The notes under the pieces: model-generated
Database searches by the model: none
Seen by the model: only the letters and a program-made list of their open reading frames with translations
Told to the model about the DNA's origin: nothing
Made by a program: the position numbers and the translations under genes
Assembly: GCF_014066305.1 (NCBI RefSeq)
Contig: NW_023501042.1
Location: 744,001-808,000, forward strand
Direction of reading: 5' to 3'
Length of the DNA stretch: 64,000 nt
Origin: Letharia columbiana
Lineage: Eukaryota; Ascomycota; Lecanoromycetes; Lecanorales; Parmeliaceae
Shown: one piece after another, positions 43,138 to 55,954 of the stretch
How the letters are laid out: each line of letters starts with the position of its first letter
Position numbering within the stretch: the stretch's first letter is position 1

Positions 43138-46136
43138 ATGGCTTCTCAATCCACAAGGCCCGCTGAAGGTGGGTCTTCAGTGCCCCAGCGAGCTCGGCGA
43201 ATACCGGACGGAGAATGGGAGATCTGGAGAGAGAAGCTGGTGAATCTCTTCCTGGAAGATGATGTACCGCGCAAAGAGATTGTTGCTATCATGGCGGAGA
43301 AGCACCATTTCATTATCACGTAAGCTTGAGCCTCGAGTGCGGTAGACTTGCAACCCGGAGCGATATTGAGACCAAGCAGGGAAGTACAGCTCAAGAACCG
43401 TTTCAAGAAATGGGATGTCAAGAAGTATATCCCAGACGATGATTTGAGGGTCATGCTGTCCTTGAAAAGAAAGCGACAAAGTCTTGGCAAAGATGCTCGT
43501 TTCCAGTACAAAGGTCATGATGTTGAGCAAGAACGAATGGAGCGTGCTTGGAAGAGACAAAGAGGGCCATTGCAATCGCCAGACTGTGAGTTTCAATCTC
43601 TGGGGTGGATTGCGGGTCTAAAATTATCTCTAGTTGTTCCATCATACATCAAAATGTACACCTCGCGGCAGCACAGCCCTCAAGATGCTCTAAGTGGCGC
43701 TTCGTTGAATTCTACTGATCGTCAATCCATTGCGCCGCAAATTTTCGATATGCCGCTCCTCGAGCAGTACCAGACCAGAGGAAGCCCAAATGTTGCTTTC
43801 CACAACCCATTCGAGTTTGACTTCGACTTCAACTTCGATATTCCACCGGTAATGCAAGAGTCTGATGACCATAGTTTAGCATATGCTGGTCAATCTTCGG
43901 GTGACTTGGTTATGGCAGAAGCTCCTATTGCAGCACCTCTACAAATAGAAGGGGCGGACTTCGGGGGAGACGTGATTCCAAGTACTGAAATGCAGGGTGA
44001 ACACAGCGGTATCAGTAGAGTACTTCAGGATGACGATTCCCGCAAGCACCTCCCTACTACCCAGCTTTCCAGAGCGAGTAGTTCACAGGTATCCTGCATC
44101 GACTGGCGCAGATATCTTAACTTTTCCCCAAGCATGAATTCGTCATCTGGATCGCCCGCTATGGCTTTTCAGTCACCTCGCTACCCATCAAGACCCTTGA
44201 GTACTATCCATGTTCGTACTCGGTCTTCGCCCGGAGCGTTTCTCCATGACAAAACAGTTGGAGCTTCCCCTGAACGGCAAGGGTCCCAATCAAAGACTTC
44301 AGAACAATTCAATGGACGACTTACTTTCCTGGCCTCCGATCATACGGATCCTGAGAGTGTTATGCTCCCATTGCAATTGCTAAGGTCAAATTTTATCGAG
44401 TCCGTAGGGCTCGTTCCGAGCGACGCGAGCATCCGGAGAAATCGGGCAGTCAGGGTTCCACACTCGATCATCTTTGCTCCACGTTACAGAGTACCTGGCT
44501 ATCGCTGGAGATAGAAGAACTGATTTGTCGGAGCTATGAACTATCTGCGCAAGCTATCCGGCGTCGACAGGCGGCAAGGCCGGTTACTAGCAATGGAACC
44601 AGCCTTTCGTTGACGTTGGAAAACGCCCACGAATATGAGGCGCCAAAGACCGGACGCCAGCCTATACAAGAAAGGGACTTCGACAATAGGCCTAAACTGA
44701 AGCTCACGAGTAGGACTTGGCACCCGACATCAATGGGAAGGCTCAACATTGAATTCAGCACGCCACCAGCAGAATCCCCATACGTTGATACTTCGGATGT
44801 GCCGTTTGTGATCAACATATCTTCTCATACCCCAAAGTCAGCAACGTACAATCGGGATCTCTGCTGCGTTTCAAAATATCTCATCTATATCACAAGGATG
44901 CCGCATCTCTCCACGCCTCAGAACGTTCAATGTAATCCCAGACGACTCACAGGTCATCCATTGCATACGAAGGAAACGATATATTGGGCGTGCAACGGCT
45001 TTTCACAGAAGGAAAAGCCTCCCCTTTAGATGTTGACTCGGGTGGTTTCTCATTGCTCTCGGTATTCAGCCCCGATGCTGCACGTGAGACAACCAACACT
45101 AACTTCCAATTTAGTATGCCATGGAACACAGAAGCTCTGATATGTTTCGTCTGCTTTTGGAAGGTGGAGCAGGCACACAAAATTGCAACTTGTAAGCGCT
45201 GCATTCCCTGGATATCTTTTGCAAATTCTGATGACACCACCGTAGATTTTCCAATACGACTGATGTCATCTGGGCCATTTGGTCAATTTTTGCAGAAACC
45301 AACATTCTCGTAGGGGGACGTCAAGATCGCGTGGCCTTTGACGCAAACGTGAATATGACACGCCTTGCATTGAACCACGGCTGCGATATCGAGGATACAG
45401 TTTCCTTTAATAGTTCCTATGCCAATGCTCTCTTCCATGTCACTTGTTTGGGATTGGTCTCAAGCGCATCCAACGTTACCTATTGAGACCCTTCAATTCT
45501 TGCTCAATATCGGATATGACATAGAACAGCAGAGCGCTAATGGACTCACGCCACTGCTCTTTGCAGCTACTCAACAGTTGCCTCATATCGTCAAATGTCT
45601 CAGATTGTTCATTGGACGTGGGGCTAACCCTCACGCAACTGATCCCGAAGGCCGAGGCGTGTTACACTGTGCTTTCGCCGCTCCAGAGTTCTTTGACGAC
45701 TGGTTGTTCAGCTGATGCAGCGATCTGGTATGCACGGGAATTCTTCAACACAGAAGATGACTCTCACAAGGAGGACTACGATGACGAAGGCGCCGACCCT
45801 GGACCACTTCAAGACAATATAGTCAACGATATGTTCAATGAAGCGGATAGCGCAGCGAATGAGTACAGCATCGATTATATTCTCTGTGAAAATGATGACG
45901 GCGCCCTGGAGATGATTCGGAATCCGATGCAGGTACTCAAAAAGCGTACAATGTTCAAGCTGCTCACCTTACTCCAACTTGGATGTGACCCGAATGTCGT
46001 CGACCATGAGGGTCTGTCACCGAGTGACACTGCGATGGGATGCGGTCTCTGGCCACAATGGCGCTGGGCACTCCTCAATACTGGATACATTCATCACAGA
46101 CAGCATGGATGGGTGAAGAGCTCCTTATTTGAGTGA
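43138..46136 (+). pseudogene. Clr5-domain ankyrin-repeat gene, several frame breaks
   Basis: The start at 43138 gives a first exon ending in a Clr5-type domain (WEIWREKLVNLFLEDDVPRK, then EIVAIMAEKHHFIIT). An intron from 43320 to about 43376 or 43379 joins it to EVQLKNRFKKWDVKKY. A second 48-nt intron (43587-43634) is likely. The middle is low-complexity. Later come recognisable ankyrin segments: GVQRLFTEGKASPLD, YAMEHRSSDMFRLLLEGGA, IETLQFLLNIGYDIEQQSAN and LLQLGCDPNVVDHEGLSPSD. The C-terminus is LWPQWRWALLNTGY. The frame changes at about 44975 (one extra A in AGGAAACGA), near 45470 and near 45715, with no splice sites that could account for the last two. With at least three breaks, a full-length protein is unlikely. 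Clr5-ankyrin proteins are fungal proteins of poorly known, probably regulatory, role. Confidence 0.72.
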
Positions 46137-47597
46137 GGTGGGCCTCGTGGCTAGATTAATGAACGAATCCTATAGACACGCTTCACGAATGTCATCAAAC
46201 ATCTTCAGATGCTCCATCAGTCTTGATTGTGACAACTCACCACAGTATCTTCCACCATTCCACGTGATATTTCCAAAGGCTTCTTCGGTCCTAACTTGCT
46301 GCCCATCAATATTCGCGAGTAACATGTAAATTATCTCTAGCATGGACGCTCGGCAGCCTATGATGGTCATCTTGGTTACTCACCTTTTACACTCACCCCT
46401 ATACCCGCGACTCATCTTGGTTACCCAGTGGATTCACCCCCTATATTCTCGACTTGCCTTGCTCATCCATATAGAGAGTTAGCAACTCGGCTAAAAAGCC
46501 TGGTCCCGGGGGTGTCTGCGCTTGACAGCCAGACACCCCTATTTGGATTCAAATACCTCCACAGGGCCCCCGTAGGGGCTGCTGCTAACGAATAATATTA
46601 AAATAAAGAAGTATAATTAATTTATAACGTCTTTAAAAATCATACTTATACTCGCTCACTCTCAATTAAAGTTTTTAAAACTATTTAAATATTTTTATAA
46701 AACTAAGCGATTTATATAATAAAGTTCGGTGGCGAATATCAACGATATGTAAAGTAGAGATCCATAGTTTAGTGTTCTCATTCTCACGCATCACACATAC
46801 ACAGGGCACATAGGTATGAGGTATCAAGTGGTTGGGTCATCCCGACGCCGGGATAACACCTGAATAGAGGCCTGAACAGATGTATTCGTACCCCAGCGCC
46901 GAGAAAACTCCCATGCCTATAGCATAGACCTGGAGTGAAATGGTAGCTAACTATATACAAAGGTGTGGGTGGGTGGGATAAAAAGTATGTAATGGCTCTG
47001 AAAGAGACGAAATCGAATATAGAGCCATTGTCAGGTGCAAAACAGGTGGATATGTAGCTCGTAGTGGACAGATGTCTCCTACCCTTGACAGGGTAGTCTC
47101 AGTAATTCAGACTCACGGCTAGCCGGGATTCGCTCGTTTGTGAGTGGGGATCTGAGCTCGTCACCCAGGGCGGAGATGTTCTGATGGACATTAAAGACAC
47201 GCGCTGTGTTGCCTAGGAAGCTGCGGCACCTTCGTGACCTCCAGACGCTGCTGAGGCTCAGCCATACGCGTACGGTTTGGAAGTAGGCCGTCGAAATTTT
47301 GGGCCACACACACGCACTTGAGGACAGGGGCGTGTGATACTGGTCAATCTCGTTACCCGCGAGACCTTGAAGGCCAGACTTTATTGTCAAAATTCAAGAA
47401 CACTGAAAAGATCCTTGCCCACTCGCCACTCCTTCATTTTACAATTGCCGAAATAACCCAAGGCATCGTTATTCAATGTATAATACAACCAGATAGCCAA
47501 TACTACAACATCACTCAATTCCCCATGCTGAATTTTCGACATTTCGATATATAGCAATCTGGCTGTTCGCGAAACGGCATCCTCAATCACCACGGCT
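46137..47597. other. Intergenic with an AT-rich island
   Basis: No gene recognised. It includes the AT-rich block at 46591-46727. Near 46370-46440 the phrase CATCTTGGTTAC occurs twice. Confidence 0.45.
46591..46727. repeat. AT-rich island
   Basis: About 137 bp is almost entirely A/T (AATAATATTAAAATAAAG, CTATTTAAATATTTTTATAA), in sharp contrast with its neighbours. This is typical of RIP-degraded repeats in ascomycetes, but no parent element can be identified. Confidence 0.6.
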
Positions 47598-49182
47598 CTA
47601 TTGAGCAAAGTTGCCCAAATCGATACCATTCCATGGACTCCTCTTCGCGATTATGCTAACCTGCGCCGGACAAGCATATTCATCACCGCTCACAGTCGCA
47701 GAAGGAGACGATCCATCGTTACAGGTGCAGATATGCGTGATTTCAGGGTCACGACCGCCGCCGATTACTTCATCGCTAGCACGGAAGAAATCGTCAGCAT
47801 ACACCAATAGGGCTAGTATTTTACCCAGGGAAGAATGTCTTACCGCAAAGTGCAAGCGAGAGGCGTAGTCGTAGGTGTCACGACGACGGGAGCAGGTGGC
47901 GGGGTGCTGCTACAGTCAAAGGAAGTCGTAGGTGGCAGAGTTGTCCAGCCGCAAGGGTTTGGAGCACTGGTCTCGATAGCGTAAGTATTACCGTCGTTGT
48001 TGCATTCGCAGTATCCAAGGCTGTCAGCGATAGCGGCACACGTGTTATCCGGGTCGGCGTTATGCTGACATGTGACAGTCGCGGCTGCAGCGGAAGTGCC
48101 TGTCGCGGCTGTAGAACTTGCAATTGTGCGTGTGATTGGTTTGCCAGACCAAGTGGAGAGGTAGTCGATAGCACCTTGGTAATGGAACGCAGCATAGGAT
48201 GTAAAGTACGCCTTGATAGCAGCATTGTTGTTACCTGCGCTAGACAGCTGGTCGCCAATATTGTCTACGATACCATTGACGCTGAAAAAATTGGGTTGGT
48301 TCGATACAAGATAGTTCTGTACCGCGGGGCCGAAGAAGGAGTAGTATGTTGCGGTGTTGCCCGTGCTGGGGAAGCCGACGCCGGTCAGATTGCCAGTGAA
48401 GACTTGCTTTTTGAAGCTGTTGACGGCGTTGGGGATGCCTTCGAGGTTCTGGAGGACAGTCACTTCTTCGGCTATCGCTGTGCAGGCGCTATAAGAGCGC
48501 TTGGTTAATTGGATTGGCGGAGGGAGGATGAAGGTACGGAGGCTCACGGAGATAAGGTGAAGACGGCATTGGTTACCGCTGTCCAGTCAGCTGCTGCGAT
48601 AGAGGTTGGATTATCAGTACTATTAGTTTGATCAGCATCTTCTTCGTCTCAATCTGAGGCTCTGGGCGTCAGTGGCGTACGGTCTGTCAGCTTTGAACGC
48701 TTCCCCAATGATCTGAAGCTCAAAAATATGGTCCACATTCCAAGGATTCGGGCCTGATGTCTGCTTGGGATCGTCCGGCGGAGGAATAGATGTTGTAGTC
48801 GTTGTGTCTGTGAAACTTGTGAAGGAGGCAGCAAGATCGTTAGAGGCTACGTCAATCTGGTACCATGTTGCAGTGGCTTGGTCAAGATAGATAGATCGAG
48901 CAGTGACAGCTTCGAAGTATCAGTTTGACAAGTGACGAGGAAAGACTTGGTTCTCATACCTTTTCGTAAAGGGCGAGTGCCATCCGCAGCAATCTCTGCG
49001 TCAGTCTCATCTTCTGGTGCAACATTGGTTGGGTCCGCGACCTGTCTTCTGAGGATGACGAGGGCATCATTTGCTTCTCCATGATTTTCGGCATATTCAA
49101 GAGGAGATGTAGTAACGATCGTAGAGAAGAGAAGAGTGAAAATTGGGGCAGCGAGTAAAACGGCTTTGGAAGAGAAGACCAT
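47598..49182 (-). CDS. Secreted Cys-containing protein, five exons
   Basis: Model: complement(47598..47775, 47844..48488, 48548..48619, 48681..48909, 48960..49182), 448 aa. The four introns (50-68 nt) all have GT-AG ends and matching phases; one uses a GTACGC donor and an ACTAATAG acceptor. A signal peptide is clear (MVFSSKAVLLAAPIFTLLFS, cleaved near TTSP). The middle carries WNVDHIFELQIIGEAF. The rest is EGIPNAVNSFKKQVF, YLVSNQPNFF, then a Thr/Ser/Pro-rich linker with paired cysteines (CQHNADPDNTC, CECNNDG) and a final CTCNDGS segment. The NVDHIFELQ block recurs in fungal secreted proteins, including regions attached to GH18 chitinases and killer-toxin-like proteins, but no catalytic motif (DxxDxDxE) is present here. 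An extracellular or wall-associated role is likely; the function is unknown. Confidence 0.8.
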
Positions 49183-50599
49183 ACTGAAAATAAGATAGTA
49201 ACTAGACTGTAGAGTGAACGAAGGCTAGACTTTGTTGACAGGTGGTTGAATTGTATCCTATCTCTAAGATGATCGGATGGTCTCCTCTTTATACTTTTGT
49301 AGAGGCTATGTCGAACATAGTCGCTTCTCACCTCCAAGCCTACATACCGTACGTCATGTGCTTCTACGCCTTATGGCAAGAACATCCAGGTAGATGTTAC
49401 GCCAGGGAAGCGATGTCATGAAGCAGACACATGAAACTTGAGGCACAGTCGTCACGGATGCGAGGCCATGAACATGAGGCTATGGCTGGGCCTCGAACCC
49501 TTTGAGACCCCTCCTTTCTCAAGGACTAAGTAAAACAGGTCAGGTTGTCAGGCTCAAGCCAAAACACACACTCTGGGTCAATGAACAAAGAAAGCGAAGG
49601 TAGCATCACGCTTTCTTGAAGAAATTGCCAGTGATACAGGCAAAGATTCGACAACATTGAAGAACGACACATCGGGACCTTCGTGAAATGGAGGTCTCAC
49701 AGGACAAGACAGGCCGAGAACATGGAGACTTCAGTATCTCTCACACACTACTTCTGTTTGTGGTAAGCTGAGCACTGGCAGGATGCACAGCCTTTCAGAG
49801 AGAAGATGATACGAGAGATGTGGCATCTATTCGTAGAGCAGAGCGAGGTACTGTCGTACTCGGAATGACGATTTTTATACGACGCCCCACGAACGGTTTG
49901 TTCCTTGGAGGCTGAAATACATTTCGGCCCCCCACCCTCTTCGGTGCTCCGGCTTTGATCCGGTGCAAATTCCCCGACGAACGCTGCCCCTTTCCAACAG
50001 GCACCAATCATCAGCATCTCGTGCTTTTTGGGATTCATGAGTCAACAGGCTGTAGCTAAGCATTGGAAGGAAATGATTGAGGAGCCCGCTGCGGCGTCTG
50101 CATAATGAGGTGTGTTGCTGCTGTTTCCAACCAAATTCTCGAAAGACTATTACGACGTGGGGCAGCACCGCTCCACCTGCAATCTCGCCTGGTAGAATAG
50201 ATGGCTCTGTGATTATTTTGACTTTGGAAATGCTGGTACTTCATACGCGTCGTTGAGAAGATCGAATATGAAGATGAGGGTAAAGGATGGCAGTTAGAAG
50301 ACTGGCTTAAATTGCACTCGGCGCTAATTTCGCTTCAGGCGTTTTACGGCCACCGTACCTTGACTCTATGGGAATTGAGGGTGTGGTGTGTACACGTATT
50401 CAGTGGTGGCACAATATTCACATCTAAGCTGACAAGAGGATCATACATATAGCTGCGCCTCTCCAGAAAAGGGGCCACTCTCTCCTCCAACATTGTCATC
50501 CAACATCCTCGTCGCGTCATCGCTGGATCCACTCTTACTGTGTACTTATCTGCACTGTCTTCATAGTTGCAATGAGTTTGCAAGTCACAGCATAGGACA
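49183..50599. other. Intergenic, no gene recognised
   Basis: Upstream regions of two divergent genes. A small hairpin (GAAAGCG with CGCTTTC) lies near 49590-49616. No domains were seen in short open frames. Confidence 0.45.
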
Positions 50600-52508
50600 A
50601 TGGCTTCTAGGAAACAACGAGGATGGACAGTCCCCGGTTTTGGGCTGCCGTTGAGATGGCCAGAAATGCAAAGCAGATTGTGGCAGCCTCTGTTTCAGCC
50701 CGACGAGAACACCCTGCTTCTTTCAGCACTCGATGGATCTGAAAATCCGTGAGTTCCCATTCCTCCCACGACCGTTTGAGATAGCTGATGAGCCAATTTT
50801 GATCTGCAGCACCTTTTGCTATACTGTTCGGGAACTGACTATGCTAGTGTTGATCAACGAACTGACTGATATGCCGGACTGGGATCGCAAGATTTTTGAT
50901 CCTGATTTCACCTTTGAATGGAAGAGTGCAAAAGTTGCGTCTGGGAAAGACGTAACACGTTCCATGGCCGATTGGGTAAGACGGCAGAATACTCTTCATT
51001 GGACTGACGTCTAAAATTACGTAGTGTGTTGAAGAAGTCAAGTACTATGTTCGCAACTTTATCTCCACACGATTTATTCCAGCATTGGACGGAGGTGTGC
51101 TCAAATCAGATGACTGCGTAGATGCCTCGCTTCGAAGAGATCTCCAGAGAGCTGCAGCTGCCCTGAGAAGAGATTCTGACAAACTCCACAAGTTATTCGA
51201 GCCATATGATTTTAGACATTGTGGATCCGTATCTTTACCCTTTCAATTTTGCACAAACGAAAACCCTGAGAGACGGTACTCTGACTTCAAATGATTGTAT
51301 CCCAAGGTACGGCGAGGGTGAGGCGGTGAAAAGGCCATCGGATGAGGACTGCGTCCAAAAAGGACGTCCAAAATATCCCAACGATCATGCTTGGTCAAAC
51401 CGCTTTCAATGGCTACCTTTCGATGTTCAATTTGAAGATAGAGGTGCAAGCGCTTCACGGTACGGTGTTACAAATCAAGAGCACATCTATATCAGCTAAC
51501 CACTCCCCGTCCCATAGTATCATTAGCTATATCAACAACGTCCACCCTTGTACTCATCGGTCACTATACCACGTCACAGAAAACCTCATTGATTCGTTCC
51601 TCCCTCTGTTCAACTACACACTTATCGATCTCAAAGCTTCTGGATGGCAGAACCAACGCATGCACCTCGCAGTGCTTGGACGGGATCCCATGATCCAGCG
51701 TGAACCGGATCCTTTCCGTCCCCCAGAACAACGAGCTCTTGATTGGCTTGACCGTCAAGGACGATATCAAGACGTCATATTTGTGGATCTGAAGAAGGAA
51801 TTCTGGAACGTTGGTGTCCAGATGGTTCTTCAGCTTCAAGACATTAACCTCACGCCGGAGGAACCAGGTTATGAGGGTGAGCCGTGGCATGTTCAGGGCC
51901 AGAACAATGAGCGAATATGTGCTACTGCGCATTACGTCTACTCGACGAGCAATCTCTCATCCTCCGCTCCGCCAACCATGTCGTTCCGTCGACGCATCAA
52001 TCCCGAAGAGGCCGGCCTCGCCAGAGGTTACGTTTTCTCTCCGCCCTATGCACCTGAGATCTACGGCGCCGAAGACGGCGACGCCGCGATCCAGCATATA
52101 GGTGACGTGAAACTAAGAGAAGGAAGGACAGTCGTGCACCCGAATATCTTCCAAACCCGACTGAACAAATTCAGCCTCGCCGATGCTTCGAAACCGGGCC
52201 ATTGTCGGCTGTTGACTCTCCACCTTCTCGATCCCAACAGAAGGAACATGAGCACCGCGATGGTACCATGCCAGCGCCGTGACTGGTGGGCACGGGAGAT
52301 ACGTCAACGCAGTCCTAGGATGAGGCGATTACCGACGGAGGTTTTCGACAACATCATCGGCATGGTTGACGGGGATCCCATTTCTACGGAAGAGGCCGAG
52401 AAGCTCCGAAGGGAGTTTTGGGAGGAGAGGGAGGAATATCGCAAACAGCACACGAAGTCGATGGAGGCGTATTTGGGGTGGGATTTACGGGGCTTTGATG
52501 ACGAGTAA
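50600..52508 (+). CDS. DUF4246 family protein with one frame break
   Basis: Model: exons 50600..50748, 50810..50975, 51025..51459 and 51518..52508 (about 580 aa if read through), introns of 61, 49 and 58 nt. The N-terminus has the family pattern TVPGFGLPLRWPEM and YTVRELTMLVLINELTDMPD. Core blocks are ILDIVDPYLYPFNFAQTKTL, SNRFQWLPFDVQFED, IISYINNVHPCTHRSLYHVT and DVIFVDLKKEFWNVGVQMVL. The last part has GHCRLLTLHLLDPNRR, then RDWWAREI and LPTEVFDNI. DUF4246 is widespread in fungi; a link to 2-oxoglutarate oxygenase-like folds has been suggested but the reaction is unknown. Within exon 3, near 51200 (CCATATGATTTTAG), the reading must move by one base (one extra T) to keep family similarity, and no intron explains it. 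Confidence 0.8.
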
Positions 52509-53570
52509 GTCTCTTCTTATCTGCCATACTCTGCTTATTCAGACAATCATTGACGTCCTGAGTCGCGAAGCTGAGCATGTCTTAGCTGGGTACATTTATA
52601 AGTCATCTGTCACCTTGAAGTAATTCGATATAGGTGTACCATAGCGCAATTTATTGGCTCATGCCCAGCAAGAGGATTGTTCAAACGGTCATGACAAACA
52701 GTATTCTGAATCTGTCAGCGGGGTCCTCCGTTGACGCTCCAGGATTACCATCGCAATCCGAGAGCTTGAATCAAGCTATCATGTTATCATATGTCCAGGC
52801 CAGTACCCATCATCATCTACGCTCCGCATATCTTGGTCTTTGCGCAAGGCAACAATTCGATCTCCCCGTTATCAGTCACTACACAGCTTCCTCACCTCCG
52901 TACAATCCACGCACTCTTAATGACTGTCACCGTCCTTTCAAGCAGTTCCTCTCCATCGACTGACCAAATTCGCGCGGTTTGCATTCTACTCCATCGCTTT
53001 CTTTTCTCCAAAACCGCTTGCCTCGATCCCATTCTCGAATCCGTCCATGCAATCCTGTGAAAACCATCTGCGGTATCGGATGCGCCATGGAGCGCTTATT
53101 GAGTTACGTCTTCAATCCGCACTCGGTAGCATGCCGAAGAATCAGGGGTTGCTGGGGTTATCCGATGTTGGCGTAACGAGCGAGGAGTAGTCCGGGTGTC
53201 GAGAGCTGGTTGCCCAACTCGAGTCGTTAGATAAAAGAACAAATCACTAACGTCGAAGACTGTCATGGTTGCAGCCCTGCTACCACACAAGGTCCAGTTG
53301 GGCCTAGCGCGGCTTGGCACTATCTATAGTAACGGGCCTTATCGTGCATAGACCTCTCCAAAATTATTACACCGTTCACACGCAATATCAGCTCCGAGAA
53401 TCTACTCACTCCATGGCAGGTGCCATATGATTCAGGTAATGTTCGAGTGTTCATAACTCATAATTCATGAACGGTATATGTGGGCTGTCCCTTTCGAGTC
53501 TCACTCCCCGGCACGGACCTCGAATACTTGTTCGCTTCGGTCAAGGGATCTCTGTCCCCGATCGAATATT
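52509..53570. other. Intergenic, no gene recognised
   Basis: 3' flanks of two convergent genes. Only short, domain-free open frames. Confidence 0.45.
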
Positions 53571-55439
53571 TCAACAAGCCGAGCTGCGTTGCCTGCTATG
53601 TTGGCGTTTAGTGGGGTCAACGCTGGCGTCCGCTGGTTCAATAGTAAGGTTTTCGTGACTACCTCCTTTGCTCTTCTGTTTCGTTTTTATCCCCTTCGCC
53701 TTCTTCGACCTGGAAACATGTTCTTCTAGCAAGCTCACCACAGCTTCATTCTTCTTTACCGTTTTCGCATGCTGCAACACGTCTCTCCCAAGCCCATTCA
53801 CAGCCTTCGCATCGGCCCCCTTCTTCAACAGCAGCTCAACCATATCAACATGACCCTTGGCAGCCGCAACATGTAGTGCGGTGTTACCATCCAATTTCTT
53901 CATATTGATCAGCGCGATATCATGTCTGCCATCGCGCTTCGCATCCGCATCAAGTAGCATACCAGCAATCCACGGCCCCCTCCGGTTCCCATAGACAGCA
54001 GCATGAACACAAGTAGCGCCATCCGAGATATCAGCCCTAGGATCCGCGTCTGCATCCAGCAGCGCTTGCACAACACCGATTTGACCGTTCCAGACAGCCA
54101 GAAAGAGAGGAGTAGTACGCCGCCAGCGCTCTTTGCCCTTGACATTCCAATCAGATGTTCTAGCCTCAACATCTGCACCATTGGCAATGAGTGCCTTTAC
54201 GATATCAAGGTTTTTTTTGTAAGCGGCGCAATGCAATGGCGTCCAGCCCTCGCGATCGCATGTTTTTGAGCTTGCACCGCGCTTGATCAGCAGCATGGCT
54301 ACCGCAGTACGATCCTCTGCTATTGCCTCTTGTAGAGGTGTCCTGAGATTTGTGCTCTGCGGCGAAGCGTCTGCTCCATGATCTAGTAGTACGTTGATGA
54401 TGCCTAAATGCCCGTTCAGTGCTGCGTAGTGCAGTGGATTTCTGCCACCTGGGCAGTTCCCATTCTTGTCGGCCTTGCCGGGGAGCATTCTCAGGTCGAT
54501 TTTAGCGCCGTATTCTATCAATGTTTGCGTAACAGCTTCGTGGCCGTACTCGGCGGAGAGATGCAAGGCCGTTTGGCCATCTCGGGCTATCGCGTTGACA
54601 TCCATGCCGTCTTGGAGTAACAGTCTGACAATTTCGTGCTGTCCGTCTTTAGCGGCGTCAAAGAGTGCTATCCGCTGAAGGCTAAGCTTCTCCATGCGCT
54701 TAGTGATGTCCGCCGTGGAGTCTCGATTCTCGAGAACTGGAGCTGCTGCGTCGTACTTTTTATATCGTCCTGCCTCGAACGAGCCTTCTGATGCCCCATC
54801 GAGCGTTTCGGCCACGTATTTCTTCAGTGCGCCACCGACATTCGTGCTTGTAGAGTCTTGGCGGTTTACTCTCGGTCTCTCTGGTCGGGAGCCAGCGTCA
54901 TAGGCGGTGAGAAGGAGAGTACACTGCCTTTTGTGGGCATCAGAACTCGAAAATAATCCCGGCATCTGATCTGTATGCAAATGGAGGGCTCACATAGTTA
55001 CATTGCTCATATGGAGGTTGAGCGTTTGCTTGCTACGCTGAAAGCCCTCCAAAAGTTCATTGATGCCGCCCTTAGCCCACAGCCACTTCAAATCCGAGAT
55101 CTTCCAACTCCTCCCATCATCCGTCAACTTGAGATAAGGCCTTAGAGTACTCTCAATCTTCCCATTGATCTCCGAGAAACTCTTCAAAGGACCTTCCAGC
55201 TGTTCCAGCGACTTGATGATACGATCATTGTTTCGCAGTGCTTGCTTCTGGTCTTCGTCTTTGAGTGTTGACTGTAATGACGCGATAATAGAAGACAGCT
55301 CTTCGGTCTCGCCAGATAGCTTCTTGATATCGCGAGGGGCGTTTTGAATAGCCTTGAGGACATTATGAAGTGCGACCGAGCTTTCCAGCGCGGCAGTCGC
55401 AACACCTACAACGCTTGCTATTATGGAAAGAGGGTCCAT
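53571..55439 (-). CDS. Ankyrin-repeat protein with STAND-type N-terminal segment
   Basis: Model: complement(53571..54945, 54994..55439), 606 aa, with a 48-nt intron (GTGAGC donor, TCGAG acceptor). A shorter 36-nt alternative intron is possible. Residues 1-150 form the helical segment frequent at the N-terminus of fungal STAND and related proteins (MDPLSIIASVVGVATAALES, then DIKKLSGETEELSSIIASLQ). From about 225 to 540 there are about nine ankyrin repeats, such as GQTALHLSAEYGHEAVTQTL, GWTPLHCAAYKKNLDIVKAL and GNTALHVAAAKGHVDMVELL. The C-terminal 60 residues are basic and Ser-rich. It has no NACHT or other ATPase and so resembles an NLR stripped of its switch. It probably acts in protein-protein recognition. 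No frame damage is seen. Confidence 0.88.
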
Positions 55440-55954
55440 CTGTACATTTGGGACACGATATAGTCCTAGTAGTAGATGTGGTAATAGATTTTGATTCTTC
55501 TATCTACTGTGCCAAGCTGACTGAGGTCAGCTACAGCAATGGGGCTACAATGAGCTAGGCCTAATGAGGTTAGTGGCTATCGCCATGCATGATTTGTTCG
55601 TATTCGTAAGTCAGATATCGGGTTCAGTCGTATGAACACTGAGAGATATTTCCAGGGTGTATATAGACTAGAGCATGGCCACCTTGATGCTTTTTTTCTT
55701 ACATTCTTCATGACAGTCAAGATAGCTGTTAGAGTATAATAGTCATGGCCTATCATTCATACGCTTTTTCCGCTGCCAATACCTGTAGTTCCAACATGAT
55801 CGAATACCTCAGCTATGTGGACGGTACGACTATGTAGAAAGGACACAAGAAAACACAAGCAGTTGGGCATGGACCAGTCTATTGTTTATACAAAAGGTAC
55901 TTGAGACTTGACCCCTTGGTTTGATCCTATTCAGAAGACAATTTAATAATGATA
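55440..55954. other. Intergenic, no gene recognised
   Basis: Upstream of the ankyrin gene; no further coding signal was seen. Confidence 0.4.

Noticed and set aside
49485..49510. Reverse-strand GGTTCGAGGCC B-box-like sequence
   Set aside because: No T-stem pairing and no acceptor stem; chance match.
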